From assembly GCA_029255685.2 (NCBI GenBank), contig CM055318.2, forward strand, positions 14,699,001 to 14,763,000: a DNA stretch of 64,000 nt. The letters run 5' to 3'. The position numbers and the translations under genes are program-made. The notes under the pieces are model-generated. The model ran no database searches, was not told the origin of the DNA, and saw only the letters and a program-made list of their open reading frames with translations. Below are positions 46,700-58,978 of this stretch, piece after piece. Source of the stretch: Silene conica (Eukaryota; Streptophyta; Magnoliopsida; Caryophyllales; Caryophyllaceae). Position 1 is the first letter of the stretch. The number at the start of each line of letters is the position of its first letter.

Positions 46700-48004
46700 T
46701 GACACCCGTCGTTGAGGGGTGCCAAAGATAAGATTTATAAAACCTCAGCTTAAACTAGATAGGATAAGTCAAGGGTCGAACCACAAGGAGACAAGGTTAA
46801 TTATGTTTGTGAATTTTAAGTCTATTGCAAGTAACCAAAAAGGGAGTTTTGATTTGAGATTTAAACTAACAACTAAGGTAGTAAACTAACAAGAAAATTA
46901 AAATAAGATAAAAAAAGAAGATTAGGAACTTTGGTTCCCCATGGTCAAAACAAGTCAATGAAAGGTAAAATAATCAAATAACACAATCCCAAGGAACAAA
47001 GAATAAACCTTTAGGTCAATATTCTACCCAATCCTTACGGTCTTAGGGTTCCTACAAAAGCACTAAACTTTCGTTCAAGGGGCAATCCCAAAGTTGTTGT
47101 TAAACTAATCCTAGTAATCTTTCAATCCTAAGGATTAGTTCACCAACAATAATGGGGGATTGGTAATTTAATCATCAAACTTATCAAAGTCAAGTCTTTA
47201 TCATGGTTCCCCTAATTCTCAATCACAAGAATTAGCTATGCATACTTTTAATTATGGAACTAACAATTACTAAGAAAATCGAAGAGATGAACATAATTAA
47301 AGATGACAATAAAAGGGAAAACATGAGATAAGAAATAACAACAAGATGAATAACAAGATTGAAAAAAGGAAAGATTAATTGTGACAAACTTACAACTTGA
47401 ATGGAAAATCTAAGAATAAAGATGAAAGCTTGGTACCAACTACCAAGAATCTAACAATGGAGTTCTTCTAACATAAAGTGCTTGATAAAATAAAGAGGTT
47501 CTTTCTAATGGAATTACTTGCTTAACCTAATTGGAGAGTCTAGGTCTCCTTAAATAAGAATTATTACAAGATTAGGAAAGTAAAGAAGACATAAAACAGA
47601 AATCCCGAAACAGCTTCTGGTCGGTCGACCAGCCATACGGGTCGGTCGACCGATTCTGGCACTGTTGGTTTATTTTTCGCTAGAGCAGGCTTTTGTGAAT
47701 TGGGCTTCGGTCGGTCGACCACTGTTGCTGGTCGGTCGACCGCTTCTCGTTCTTTTCGGCTTTAATTCGGCCCAATATCAATACTTGAATGCACCATCCG
47801 GATCCTTGCTCCATATTAGTACTCAAAAACAGCTTCCTAAAGGCAATTAAGGCTTGGTTTTGCTCACTTCCGCGTATTCCTACATATAAAACATAGAAAT
47901 GTCAAAGTAAACCGTTTCGGGAGAAAAAGCAACTAAAAGTCACGAAAGTGTAAGAAAATACGTGCCAAAAGAGTAAATAAAATGCATAAAATGGGCACGT
48001 ATCA
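46700..48004 (-). repeat. Athila-2 3' LTR
   Basis: This 1305-bp terminal repeat contains two 33-bp paired-palindrome modules (47619-47651 and 47709-47741). The partner LTR is 57681-58978. Confidence 0.92.
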
Positions 48005-49760
48005 AACTCCCCAAACCAAACCTTGCTTGTCCTCAAGCAAGCACTAAGACTCAAAAAAAAAACTTCTAATGGAACGGATTTCATACTTTTCACAACCAAA
48101 CACAACACTATGCCTAACCAATTTAATGCATCCTTCAACTATAATCAAACATAATGTCAAGAGCAAAACGAGTTAGTCATGTTGGAAAAGCATGCTAAAA
48201 TTTCAACCTTGCAAGACTCATTCTAATTGGACTCTCGCGGTACGCTCGAGACACTCATGAAAGCAAAGGGTCAAATGTATATGTGAAAGATAAGAAGATA
48301 AATAAAAGTAAAGACTCTCACCTATCTACGACCCGTAAGAACATGCCTGCAATCTAACCTGAATAGAATCTCTACAACCGTACATATGCATTCCCACACT
48401 AAATAACCATGACACATGCCGAGGCAAATTTGGAATTGTGAGGCTAAAGGTAAGAAGGGGCTTAAAATAAGTTATGGGAAGAGGGGTTAAACCGAGCTAA
48501 CAACCGTCTATCCATACTATAAGATCACTTCTTATTGTTTTCGTACACGCCAATGCTCAAAGTTTTGGAGCAAAAATCACAATTCCTCCAACTTTTCTCC
48601 CCTTTCTTTTTTTTCTTCTTCTTTTTTTTCTCTCTTTTTTTTTTAGAAAACTAACCTATTCAATGGTCCTGGTCGACCGACCAGGAAAACTGGTCGACCG
48701 ACCAGCCTTGAAAACAGGCTGTTTTCGTTTTATTCATCATTTTTTTTTTCTTTTCTGATCATAAATTTTTTCGTGTCTTGTTTTCTTCTTCTTTTTTTTT
48801 TTTTTTTTCTTTTTAAATCATTCTCCCAAAGTCAAAATCTATCATTGAAGCATAAACCAAAGGATGGCAAAAACAGTCCCATCACTACTTTACTAGCTCG
48901 GCTAGGGTAGGCAATTTTTAGGATGTAGCAAATGGGTAAAAGGATTCAATTTGGCTATGTGAGGATAATGGGAAAAATGAGAAAGGGGTACCTCTACCAC
49001 ATGTGTCAACAAACCACAAACCCGAATGCATACAGGTATTAAGAAGACAAAATTCATGTTTATGCATATTGATGTGACATGCCTCAAGAGGAGAAACTAC
49101 TCACAAACCTATATGAAATCGGTCATGGATGTCACCGATTTATTAAGCTCTAATCCTTAGAATATGTAGTAGCTTGCCAAGAAGAGAGTCAAGTCTAATA
49201 ATTTAGCATGAAATCAACAAAAACTCGTAGATAATGCAAAAGACTAGCTTGAAAATTTTTGAAAAATGCAAGGCAAAGCAATAAATGATATGTGAGGCAT
49301 AACTTGTATTTATCCGTTCCGACTCGACCTAAAAACTTAAGACAGAGAAGAATGCGCGACAGGGAGGAACACGCGACAAGAGAGGATGAAAACAAGAAAA
49401 ACACCTAAAGGAAGGAAAAACAAAAGACACAAAAACAATTGCATACTCACAAAGGAGTATGCAAACACCCTCCCCAAACCAAAACGCACAATGCCCCCAT
49501 TGTGCTCATCAGCATACAACCACAGCATAGGGATGGGGGTAGGCGAAAAAGAAGCAAACAAAGAAAGGAAAAGGAAAAAGACTAAAAACTACAAAAAGAG
49601 TCTAAGGAGGAAGAAGGGGAAAAGTGGAAATCTAGAGAGGAAAATTGGAAATCTAAGGGAGGAAAACACTTACAAAGGAAATGTGGACCTCCCCAAACCG
49701 AGCCAAGCAAGGGGGACCTCCCCAAACCGAACCCCAAAGAGGGTAAGGTTAAGCATGTCC
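48005..49760 (-). other. Athila-2 spacer between third frame and 3' LTR
   Basis: The spacer has no long frame. It contains the polypurine tract next to the LTR, T-rich/CT-rich runs (48598-48650 and 48781-48815) and one paired-palindrome module (48671-48703, here as GGTCGACCGACC). Repeated CTCCCCAAACC motifs occur near 48007, 49471, 49690 and 49719. Confidence 0.65.
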
Positions 49761-51193
49761 CTAGCCCTCTGAGTCGTAAAACGGCTCAGGGCTCTCCTCT
49801 CCTTCCTCCTCATCGCCATCCTCCTCAGACCCTACTCCTGTTCCTGAGGCAGAGCCAGAAGCTTCACCGTGGTCACGACCGCCTGCGAGAGGTGTGTACC
49901 AGGTGGGGTGAGTCCATGGGCCGGTTGGGAGCCTACCTTGTGTAGCATACTCCCTGTAAACCGGGTATTGGAAAAGACTATCGTTCAGCTGTTTTTGGCT
50001 GAACTGCCTGCAAAGACTCGCCATCATTTGTGGCATAGATCTGTCATCAACAAAAGGAGGAACATAAACATGAGGAGGAGCAGTAAAATCAGATGGGTAC
50101 CCCGTCCCAGATGTGGTATGGTGGCCACCAGGAGCAGGGGCCCTGAAGCCTCTAGCGGTGCCTCCCCTAAGTGGGAGGCGGTAAGACGGGAGTAATGGTC
50201 GGGGCTCCCCTACAACATTCGAAAGGGGAAGCATAGTGGGAGTCATGGTGATGGGGATGCGGTCACTGAGATAGGTGTCTATCTTCCAATAATCTCTCCT
50301 ATTTACCCAACGCACGGACCTGACATAAGCCATGTCCATGTACCGGGAGAGAGGGTCGACCGCATCCTCATAGCGAGGGAACTGGGGTACAAAAGAGCGG
50401 GCTAATCGGGTGACTAGCCCACCACAGACAATAGTAGTCAAGGAAGTTCCCTCGCCCACCGACACAAAATGAGAGGCGACCAAATAAGCAGTGTTGTAAA
50501 ACTGCTGACCCGTACGTCTGATGTTAAGATAACCAGACAAAATGGAGAGCTCAATGTTGTTAACATTTTGAGACTCTTTGCGGCCGAAAACAGTGTTGGC
50601 CAACAGACGCAAAAAATAACGGGGGGTGGGAAGGTGGATGGTACTGTTTTTCTTCTTCACATCGCTGGAATCAGAAATACAGGACCACAAATCAGAATAC
50701 GACCCCGTGGGGTCATCAGTAAGACCCTCAGAAGACAAGCCTAAAATTTGAGCAAATTGGGTTAAAGTTAAAGCATATGTTTCATTGAACATGCGAAAAG
50801 AGATGCAAAAATTATCATAGCCGGAGCGAAGTGCCCCTGAATCAAAGGTGAAGGAGGAAAAGAACTCAAGAGTGAGAAGGCGGTAGGTGATCTCGTCCAT
50901 GGTGACGAGTCCTGCAAACCCGGTCCCAATGAGCAAAGATACTACCTCGTCGTGGCATCCCAAAGCATGCAAGGCTGGAACAGAAAGGAAACGGGTTGCC
51001 ACTACCACGCAGTAGGCAGTGAGATGGAGGAATCGGGCCTTCTGGGCCGGAGTGCTGAAAGTGATTTGCGGATAGTTTGGTAAACTATCCGTGTCCTGCA
51101 CCGCCAAACCTCGCGTCCTAGAGACGCGTCCTCTAGAAGTGCTTGTACCTGAAGTGCGTGCGCGCTTCCCACCTTGATCACGGCTAGACATCG
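49761..51193 (-). other. Athila-2 third frame (PF03078-like)
   Basis: The frame begins MSSRDQGGKRARTSGTSTSR and shows the conserved Athila pattern with FRMFNETYALTLTQFAQILG and GYLNIRRTGQQFYNTAYLVA. It ends in an acidic EEDGDEEEGEESPEPFYDSE tail. It is the same family as the Athila-1 third frame. It occupies the envelope-like position, and no function is established. Confidence 0.7.
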
Positions 51194-52364
51194 TAAAGCT
51201 GAAAAGTTCAAATAAAGATATAAGTCGTATGAGCATGTGAAAACATTGCTTTAACAAAATTAGGCATGAAAAATGCAGAAACAGAAACTTAGAAAACAGG
51301 CTTTGGTCGGCCGACTGCATATGTAGGTCGGTCGACCACTTTGATGAGTAAACACGTAATTTTTTGCAGAACAGACGGTCGGTCGACTGTAAAACAAGGT
51401 CGGTCGACCAATTTACGAAAGAAATTCAGAAACTGCAAAAAATTAAACTCAGGAAAACAAGGTCCTGGTCGGCCGACCACTGTTTCGGGTCGGTCGACCG
51501 ACCATCGTCAGAAAAGTGCAGATCTGTAAATTAGAAACCCAGAAAATTCAAATTTTGGTCGGCCGACCTCAGTTTCCGGTCGGTCGACCGTGAACAGTGC
51601 AAAAGTCGGCTTCCGCGGTTGAGTTCGCGCGAAAAAAGGCATAAAAATTGAAAGGAAGAATGAAACTAACCTAATCAGCACGAAATCATCCAAAATTTAC
51701 AGATCTAAGCATATAAAATCAAAAGGAAGAAGAAAACTAAGATAAAAACACACAAACAAGCATGGAAACGGAATTAAGAGCAAAATTTGAACTTAAAAAG
51801 ATAAACTAATACTACCTAAAACGGAAGTAAGAAGATATAAAACTAAAAAGAGAGAAAGAAAACTAAGGAAAACATACCTTGGATGAGGAAATTGAAAGAA
51901 AGTAAGTAAATTGGTGAAGGATGGAGGTGGGTGAATTTTTCTAGGGTTTTAAGAGAGAAAGGGAATGCTGGTAGAGTGAAGAGGTGAAAGCAATTATTGC
52001 ATTTTCAAAACACAAGTTACCCATGACCTTTGACTCAGAAAATTAAAACCGTAAAAAAAAACGTGGTCGGTCGACCACAAAAGTCGGTCGGTCGACCGAC
52101 GTCCTTTTACCTGCTCTGCAATTTTTACTTACTCTGTCAGGAAAATTGAAAAAAGCTGTCAGTTTGGTCGGTCGACTTAATAACTCGGTCGGTCGACCGC
52201 TGTACTGACGGATTCCCCCCCTTTTTTTTTTCTTTTTCTGCAGAGATTTCAATTTTCACCTAAGGATAAAACAACACGTAAAGTTAAACTAAAGCACGGG
52301 TTGCCTCCCGTGTAGCGCTGGTTTAAGAGGTCCCGCACGACCTTTTTACCTTCTAAGGAGCATC
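51194..52364 (-). other. Athila-2 spacer between pol and third frame, rich in palindrome modules
   Basis: Six 33-bp modules are packed here: 51305-51337, 51377-51409, 51467-51499, 51557-51589, 52065-52097 and 52166-52198. The first four have starts 72, 90 and 90 bp apart. No long frame is supported. Confidence 0.8.
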
Positions 52365-55160
52365 TTAAAAAGGGTCAAAGTAAGAAACTTCGACTTTTCC
52401 GACAAATTCATTTTCTCCTCGGAAGTGCTTCACATATTGGCCATTGACTTTGAACCTCTCACCAGATGAGGTTTCTAATTCGATTGATCCGAATTTTGAG
52501 ACAGCTGTGATGGTGTAGGGTCCGCTCCACCTGGATTTCAGCTTACCAGGAAAAAGACGAATACGAGCATTAAAAAGCAATACCCTATCACCTACCTGAA
52601 AATCACGTCTAATGATTCTCTTGTCATGCCAGCGCTTTGTTTTCTCCTTGTAGATCCTAGCATTGTCATAGGCTAACAACCTGAATTCTTCTAACTCATT
52701 AAGCTGCAATAAACGTTTCTCACGGGAAAGATTAGGGTCTAAGTTAAGATCACATATAGCCCACCAAGACTTACGTTCTAACTCAACTGGTAAATGACAA
52801 GTTTTACCATAAATCAATCTGAATGGTGACATTCCTATTGGAGTTTTGAACGCGGTTCTATAGGCCCATAAAACATCATCAAGTTTTAGGCTCCAATCTT
52901 TCCTAGACTTAGAAACTACTTTGGCCAGGGTCTCCTTGAGTTCTCTATTGGAGATCTCAACTTGACCACTAGTCTGAGGGTGATAAGCTAAACCCCTACG
53001 GTGTTGGACACCGAATTTATTTAACAAGTCACCTAAGCGTTTCTCCTTAAAATGCATACCTCCATCACTTATGACAACCCTAGGGACACCAAAACGAGGA
53101 AATATGATTTTTTTAAACATCTTAATTACAGCCTTTGCATCACAATGGGGAGTAGCAATAGCTTCTACCCATTTAGACACATAATCAACAGCCACAAGAA
53201 TATACCTGTTACCTTGACTACTAGGAAAAGGTCCTTGATAATCAATGCCCCAGACATCAAAAATCTCTACCTCTAAAATACCAACTTGTGGCATCTCATG
53301 TCTTTTTGAGACATTCCCAGTTCTTTGACAGGCATCACAGTTACCTACAAAATTCCTACAGTCAGCATGTAAAGTAGGCCAATAAAAACCAGACTGCAAT
53401 ACCTTGGCCACGGTCCTAGATGGACCGTGGTGACCACCATATGCAGAAGAGTGACATGCTTCCAGAATGTCCTTCACCTCCCATTGGGGGACGCATCTCC
53501 GGATAAGTCCATCTCCGCATTCTTTAAAAACATAAGGGTCATCCCAAAAATACTGTTTTGCATCGAACATAAATCTCTTCTTTTGTTGCCAAGACAACTC
53601 AGGAGGGATTTTACCTGTAACAGCAAAATTAGCATAATCAGCATACCAAGGAGGGGGATAAGAACCTGAACTATTAATGATAAATAAACTCTCATCAGGA
53701 AACGAATCATCAATAGGTAAAGAATCTTCCCCATCAGTCAGCTGCAGGCGAGATAGGTGGTCAGCTACCACGTTTTCCGCGCCCTTTTTGTCCCTAATCT
53801 CAATGTCAAACTCTTGGAGAAGGAGTATCCACCTTAAAAGTCTTGGCTTTGAATCCTTCTTTTGAAAAAGACCTTTTAAGGCTGCATGGTCAGTATAGAC
53901 AATTACCTTATTACCTACTAAATATGACCTGAATTTTTCTAAGGCAAATATGACAGCTAGCATCTCCTTCTCGGTGGTGAAATAGTTGACTTGAGTCTCA
54001 TCCAGGGTGCGGCTCGCGTAGTATATAGCATTAAGAGCCTTGTTCTTCCTTTGACCAAGCACAGCACCCAGAGCATAATCACTAGCATCGCACATGATCT
54101 CAAATGGGAGATCCCAATCTGGTGGCTGGATGATTGGTGCTGAGATCAAAGCTTCCTTCAACCTGTTAAAAGCTGAAAGACACTCATCAGAAAAATCAAA
54201 GATGGCATCTTTAAGAAGCAATTGTGTAAGTGGTTTAGCAATTTTAGAGAAGTCCTTAATGAAACGCCTGTAAAAACCTGCGTGTCCTAAGAAACTTCTC
54301 ACCCCTTTGACGTTAACAAGAGGGGGTAATTGCTCAATCACCTGCACCTTTGCTTTATCTACATGTATACCTTTGTCTGAAATTAGATGCCCTAACACTA
54401 CCCCTTCAGTAACCATAAAATGACACTTCTCCCAGTTTAAGACAAGGTTTACATCAATACATCGCTGCAAGACTTTATCAAGATTAGCTAAGCATTGATC
54501 AAAAGCATTACCGTAAACAGAGAAATCATCCATAAATACTTCCATAATGTTTTCTATAAAGTCTGAAAAGATACCCATCATACACCTTTGAAAAGTAGCA
54601 GGAGCATTGCATAACCCAAAAGGCATCCTGCGATAAGCAAAAACACCCTGTGGACATGTAAAAGTAGTCTTACTCTGATCATCAGGATGGATGGGAATCT
54701 GGAAGAAACCTGAATAACCGTCTAGAAAACAGAAGAATTTATTAGAAGCCAGTCTTTCAGTCATTTGGTCAACAAAAGGAAGGGGGAAATGGTCTTTCTT
54801 GGTGGCGGCATTTAACTGTCTATAATCAATGCACATCCGCCACCCTGTTACAACTCTAGTTGGTATTAACTCATTTTTATCATTCTTAACCACTGTGGTC
54901 CCTCCTTTCTTAGGAACCACCTGAACTGGGCTAACCCACTTAGAGTTTCCAACCGGATAGATAATACCTGCATCAAGAAGCTTCATAACCTCAGCCATAA
55001 CCACATCCTGCATCTTAGGATTCAACTTACGCTGTCCCTGTCTATAAGGCTTATGCCCTTTCTCTAAATCTATTCTGTGCATACAAACATCAGGGCTTAT
55101 ACCTTTAATATCATCCAAAGAATAACCTAGAGCTTTTCTATTCTTTTTAAGAACAGTCAT
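52365..55160 (-). other. Athila-2 RT-RNase H-integrase section
   Basis: The 931-codon frame shows RT with [20 protein letters not shown] and the catalytic FMDDFSVYG, then RNase H with [14 protein letters not shown] and VYTDHAALK. The integrase HHCC finger comes next ([12 protein letters not shown]... CDACQRTG), followed by the core near [17 protein letters not shown] and [14 protein letters not shown]. Integrase after RNase H is the Gypsy order. No chromodomain is seen at the C-terminus, as expected for Athila. Confidence 0.9.
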
Positions 55161-55313
55161 TAAGGCAGAAAGTTGGTCAGGACTAAGTTTAGAGCTAACA
55201 ATCGCAGGGTACTGTTCAGTATCATCTAGGAAAACATATTTAAGATTAGGAGGAAGTGGCTTACGCTCTGGTGCTTTTACCTCAACCGCCTGAACAGAAT
55301 TAGTATCTATAGA

Positions 55314-57527
55314 CTAGCACATGTTTACCAGACTTGCATTAGCTAGGCTTATGAGCTTCTCATTCTCTTCTTCAGTGAGCTCATATTCCTCTTCCTCTTC
55401 TTCTATCAAATCCAGCTTTTCAGCATCCTCAGCTGGATTACCTGCACACTTATCCAAAATCGTCAGATCATCTAAGGGATCCTTGGTCAAGGATTCCCTC
55501 CAATTAAGGATAACACTCCTGTCTATAATATCGATGGAACAACAAGTATCATCAGTAGGATTAGTTGCCTTATGGGCAAGACTAAACTCGATAGTGTCAT
55601 CCCCAATCTCTAAAGTAATGGTCCCGCGTTTTACATCTATTACAGCCCCAGCTGTGTGTAAAAATGGTCTACCTAAAATAATAGGTATTTGACTATCCTC
55701 AGCAATGTCTAAAACAACGAAATCCACAGGAATAAAGAACTTTCCCACTCTTACTGGGACATCCTCCAAGACCCCTAGTGGCCTTTGGGTTGATCTATCA
55801 GCCATCTGTAGGGTAATATTGGTGACTTTAAGTCTACCTAAACCAAGTCTTTCACATACAGAATAAGGTATGACACTGACACTAGCCCCTAGATCACAAA
55901 GGGCTTTCCCTATTACATGATTACCTATGGTACAAGGGATGGAAAAACTACCTGGGTCTTTTAACTTGGGTGCTATATTATCTTGTGAAAGAACATAACA
56001 TTCTTCCACAAAAGCAACAGCACCGTCGTCCTGAAACTTCCTCTTACGACTTAAAATATCTTTCATGAATTTAGCATAAGAAGGTACCTGGGTAATTAAG
56101 TCAGTGAAAGGGATGGTTACCTCTAGATTCTTCACCATCTCCAAAAACTTACCAAATTTCCGATCCTCTTTTGAATTTTTCAGTCTTTCAGGATAAGGAA
56201 CGGTGACTTTAGCCATTGGATCAGCAACCTTTGGCTTTTTCAGCTGTAAAATTTCGGTCAGGCCTTGAATGAAGGAGGGATCCAGCGATTCCGGAGTTAA
56301 AACAGCATTCTGCTCAGGAACGTCGGTCGGTCGACCGGTAGAAGTGGTCGGTCGACCAGAGTCTGCAACATCCGAATTTTTCTCCTTTTCAGAATCCGAT
56401 CTCACGTCAGGAACAGCGGTCGATCGACCTACAGTAGCGGTCGGTTGACCTTCTGTTCTTTTGACGGGATCAGATTCTTTGTTTGGAATCTTGGCTGGAT
56501 CATCCTCTTGAGTTGATTCTTTACAAACACGGCCACTCCTTAGATTTATGGCGTTTAGCGTCTCCATGGGTCCCTCACAACTAGCTGGAGAGCTAGTCAT
56601 TTGGCTGGCTATGTTTTTCAAGTGATCTCCAAAAACCTTTGAGGAGGTAAAGTGAGCCTTACTCATCTGCACAACTGCCTTTGTCAAAACATCAACAAGG
56701 GCTCTTAAGTTCTCAATCTCACCCGTGTTGTCAACCGTAGTAACTAGGTTCGCACTTTCAAGCTTTAGCTGGGTTGCCTCAAGCTTTTCAAAACGGGCTT
56801 CAACTGTTGTCTCAAGAGCCATCACTCTATTCATCTCCACATTCAGCCTTCTTGAATTTCCACGTGAACCCTTAAAAGTAGCCCTATGCACTGCCATGTC
56901 TTCAATGGTTTTCCAACCCTTCATATGGTCGGTGTTATTCTGGAATCTTCCATTGGCAGCCACATCAAGAATCATCTTATAGTCATCGTAAAGAGCGTTG
57001 TAAAACAGGTTACACGGGTCCCATTGTTGAAGGTTATGGTGAGGGATAGAACGGACCAATTTCTTGAATCGATCCCATGCTTCACAAAATCCTTCATCAG
57101 GTCCCTGTTGAAAGTTACGGATTTGATTTCTCAAGTCCTTGGCTTTTGCAAGAGGGAAGTATTTCTTGTAAAAGGCCAATGCCAAGGAAGTCCAATCCGT
57201 AATCTCCTCACTTGTCCTGTCAAGGTACCGGTACCAATCTTGCGCGTCATCTTTTAATGAGAACAAGAACATAGTTGCCAGCACCTCGTCACTAGTTACC
57301 CCTTCAGGTAGGGGTATGGAGCAACAATAATCTGTGAAGGTTGTAACATGCTTTATTGGATCTTCGTCGGGTAGACCAGAAAATTGACTCTGTTGCACCA
57401 AAGAAACATGAGTTGGGCGGAGTTCAAAGGAGCCAGTGGTGGTTGTAGGCAAGGTGAATCCCTTCGGTACATCTTTAGCCTTCGGCTGTAGGTAGCTATA
57501 AATAGAATCCATAAAGAGAGTACTCAA
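55314..57527 (-). other. Athila-2 gag-protease section
   Basis: The 737-codon frame has a gag domain around DWTSLALAFYKKYFPLAKAK and a retropepsin with ALCDLGASVSVIP and ILGRPFLHTAGAVIDV. Between them, two 33-bp palindrome modules (56325-56357 and 56418-56450) are read in frame and give GRPT/GRST peptide repeats. It is closely related to Athila-1 gag-protease in layout, with no visible zinc knuckle in the same place. Confidence 0.88.
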
Positions 57528-57680
57528 GCCTTCCTCTCAAAAACATGTCTTCTAAAACAAAACTAGAAGAAAAGGTAAGAACGGTCTTAAGGAACCTAAG
57601 TTCCTTAAGACAAAAAAAAAAAATAAACTAGAAATTAACAAACAAAATTATACCGTCTCCCCGGCAACGGCGCCAAAATT

Positions 57681-58978
57681 TGACACCCGTCGTTGAGGGG
57701 TGCCAAAGATAAGATTTATAAAACCTCAGCTTAAACTAGATAGGATAAGTCAAGGGTCGAACCACAAGGAGACAAGGTTAATTATGTTTGTGAATTTTAA
57801 GTCTATTGCAAGTAACTAAAAAGGGAGTTTTGATTTGAGATTTAAACTAACAACTAAGGTAGTAAACTAACAAGAAAATTAAAATAAGATAAAAAAAGAA
57901 GATTAGGAACTTTGGTTCCCCATGGTCAAAACAAGTCAATGAAAGGTAAAATAATCAAATAACACAATCCCAAGGAACAAAGAATAAACCTTTAGGTCAA
58001 TATTCTACCCAATCCTTACGGTCTTAGGGTTCCTACAAAAGCACTAAACTTTCGTTCAAGGGGCAATCCCAAAGTTGTTGTTAAACTAATCCTAGTAATC
58101 TTTCAATCCTAAGGATTAGTTCACCAACAATAATGGGGGATTGGTAATTTAATCATCAAACTTATCAAAGTCAAGTCTTTATCATGGTTCCCCTAATTCC
58201 CAATCACAAGAATTAGCTATGCATACTTTTAATTATGGAACTAACAATTACTAAGAAAATCGAAGAGATGAACATAATTAAAGATGACAATAAAAGGGAA
58301 AACATGAGATAAGAAATAACAACAAGATGAATAACAAGATTGAAAAAAGGAAAGATTAATTGTGACAAACTTACAACTTGAATGGAAAATCTAAGAATAA
58401 AGATGAAAGCTTGGTACCAAGAATCTAACAATGGAGTTCTTCTAACATAAAGTGCTTGATAAAATAAAGAGGTTCTTTCTAATGGAATTACTTGCTTAAC
58501 CTAATTGGAGAGTCTAGGTCTCCTTAAATAAGAATTATTACAAGATTAGGAAAGTAAAGAAGACATAAAACAGAAATCCCGAAACAGCTTCTGGTCGGTC
58601 GACCAGCCATACGGGTCGGTCGACCGATTCTGGCACTGTTGGTTTATTTTTCGCTAGAGCAGGCTTTTGTGAATTGGGCTTCGGTCGGTCGACCACTGTT
58701 GCTGGTCGGTCGACCGCTTCTCGTTCTTTTCGGCTTTAATTCGGCCCAATATCAATACTTGAATGCACCATCCGGATCCTTGCTCCATATTAGTACTCAA
58801 AAACAGCTTCCTAAAGGCAATTAAGGCTTGGTTTTGCTCACTTCCGCGTATTCCTACATATAAAACATAGAAATGCCAAAGTAAACCGTTTCAGGAGAAA
58901 AAGCAACTAAAAGTCACGAAAGTGTAAGAAAATACGTGCCAAAAGAGTAAATAAAATGCATAAAATGGGCACGTATCA
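57681..58978 (-). repeat. Athila-2 5' LTR
   Basis: This 1298-bp terminal repeat is flanked inside by the primer site and outside by ACTTA. It contains modules at 58593-58625 and 58683-58715. Confidence 0.92.

Larger units (their letters stand above)
46700..58978 (-). mobile_element. Athila-type Gypsy element (Athila-2), nearly whole
   Basis: The element is 12,279 bp on the minus strand, with LTRs at 57681-58978 (5') and 46700-48004 (3') and a perfect ACTTA target duplication (46695-46699 and 58979-58983). The primer site (complement of 57658-57675, TGGCGCCGTTGCCGGGGA) is tRNA-Asp type and a GGTTTGGGGAGTT polypurine tract abuts the 3' LTR. Parts in order are gag-protease, RT-RNase H-integrase and the Athila third frame. 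The LTRs differ at about 4 sites plus one 7-base indel in 1298, roughly 0.2 million years at 7e-9. At most about one break is apparent. It sits inside the Del-like element and is the youngest insertion in the block. Confidence 0.92.

Noticed and set aside
47665-47850. 61-codon frame repeated identically at 58639-58824
   Set aside because: It is the same piece of the two Athila-2 LTRs. Identity reflects LTR homology, not a conserved small gene.
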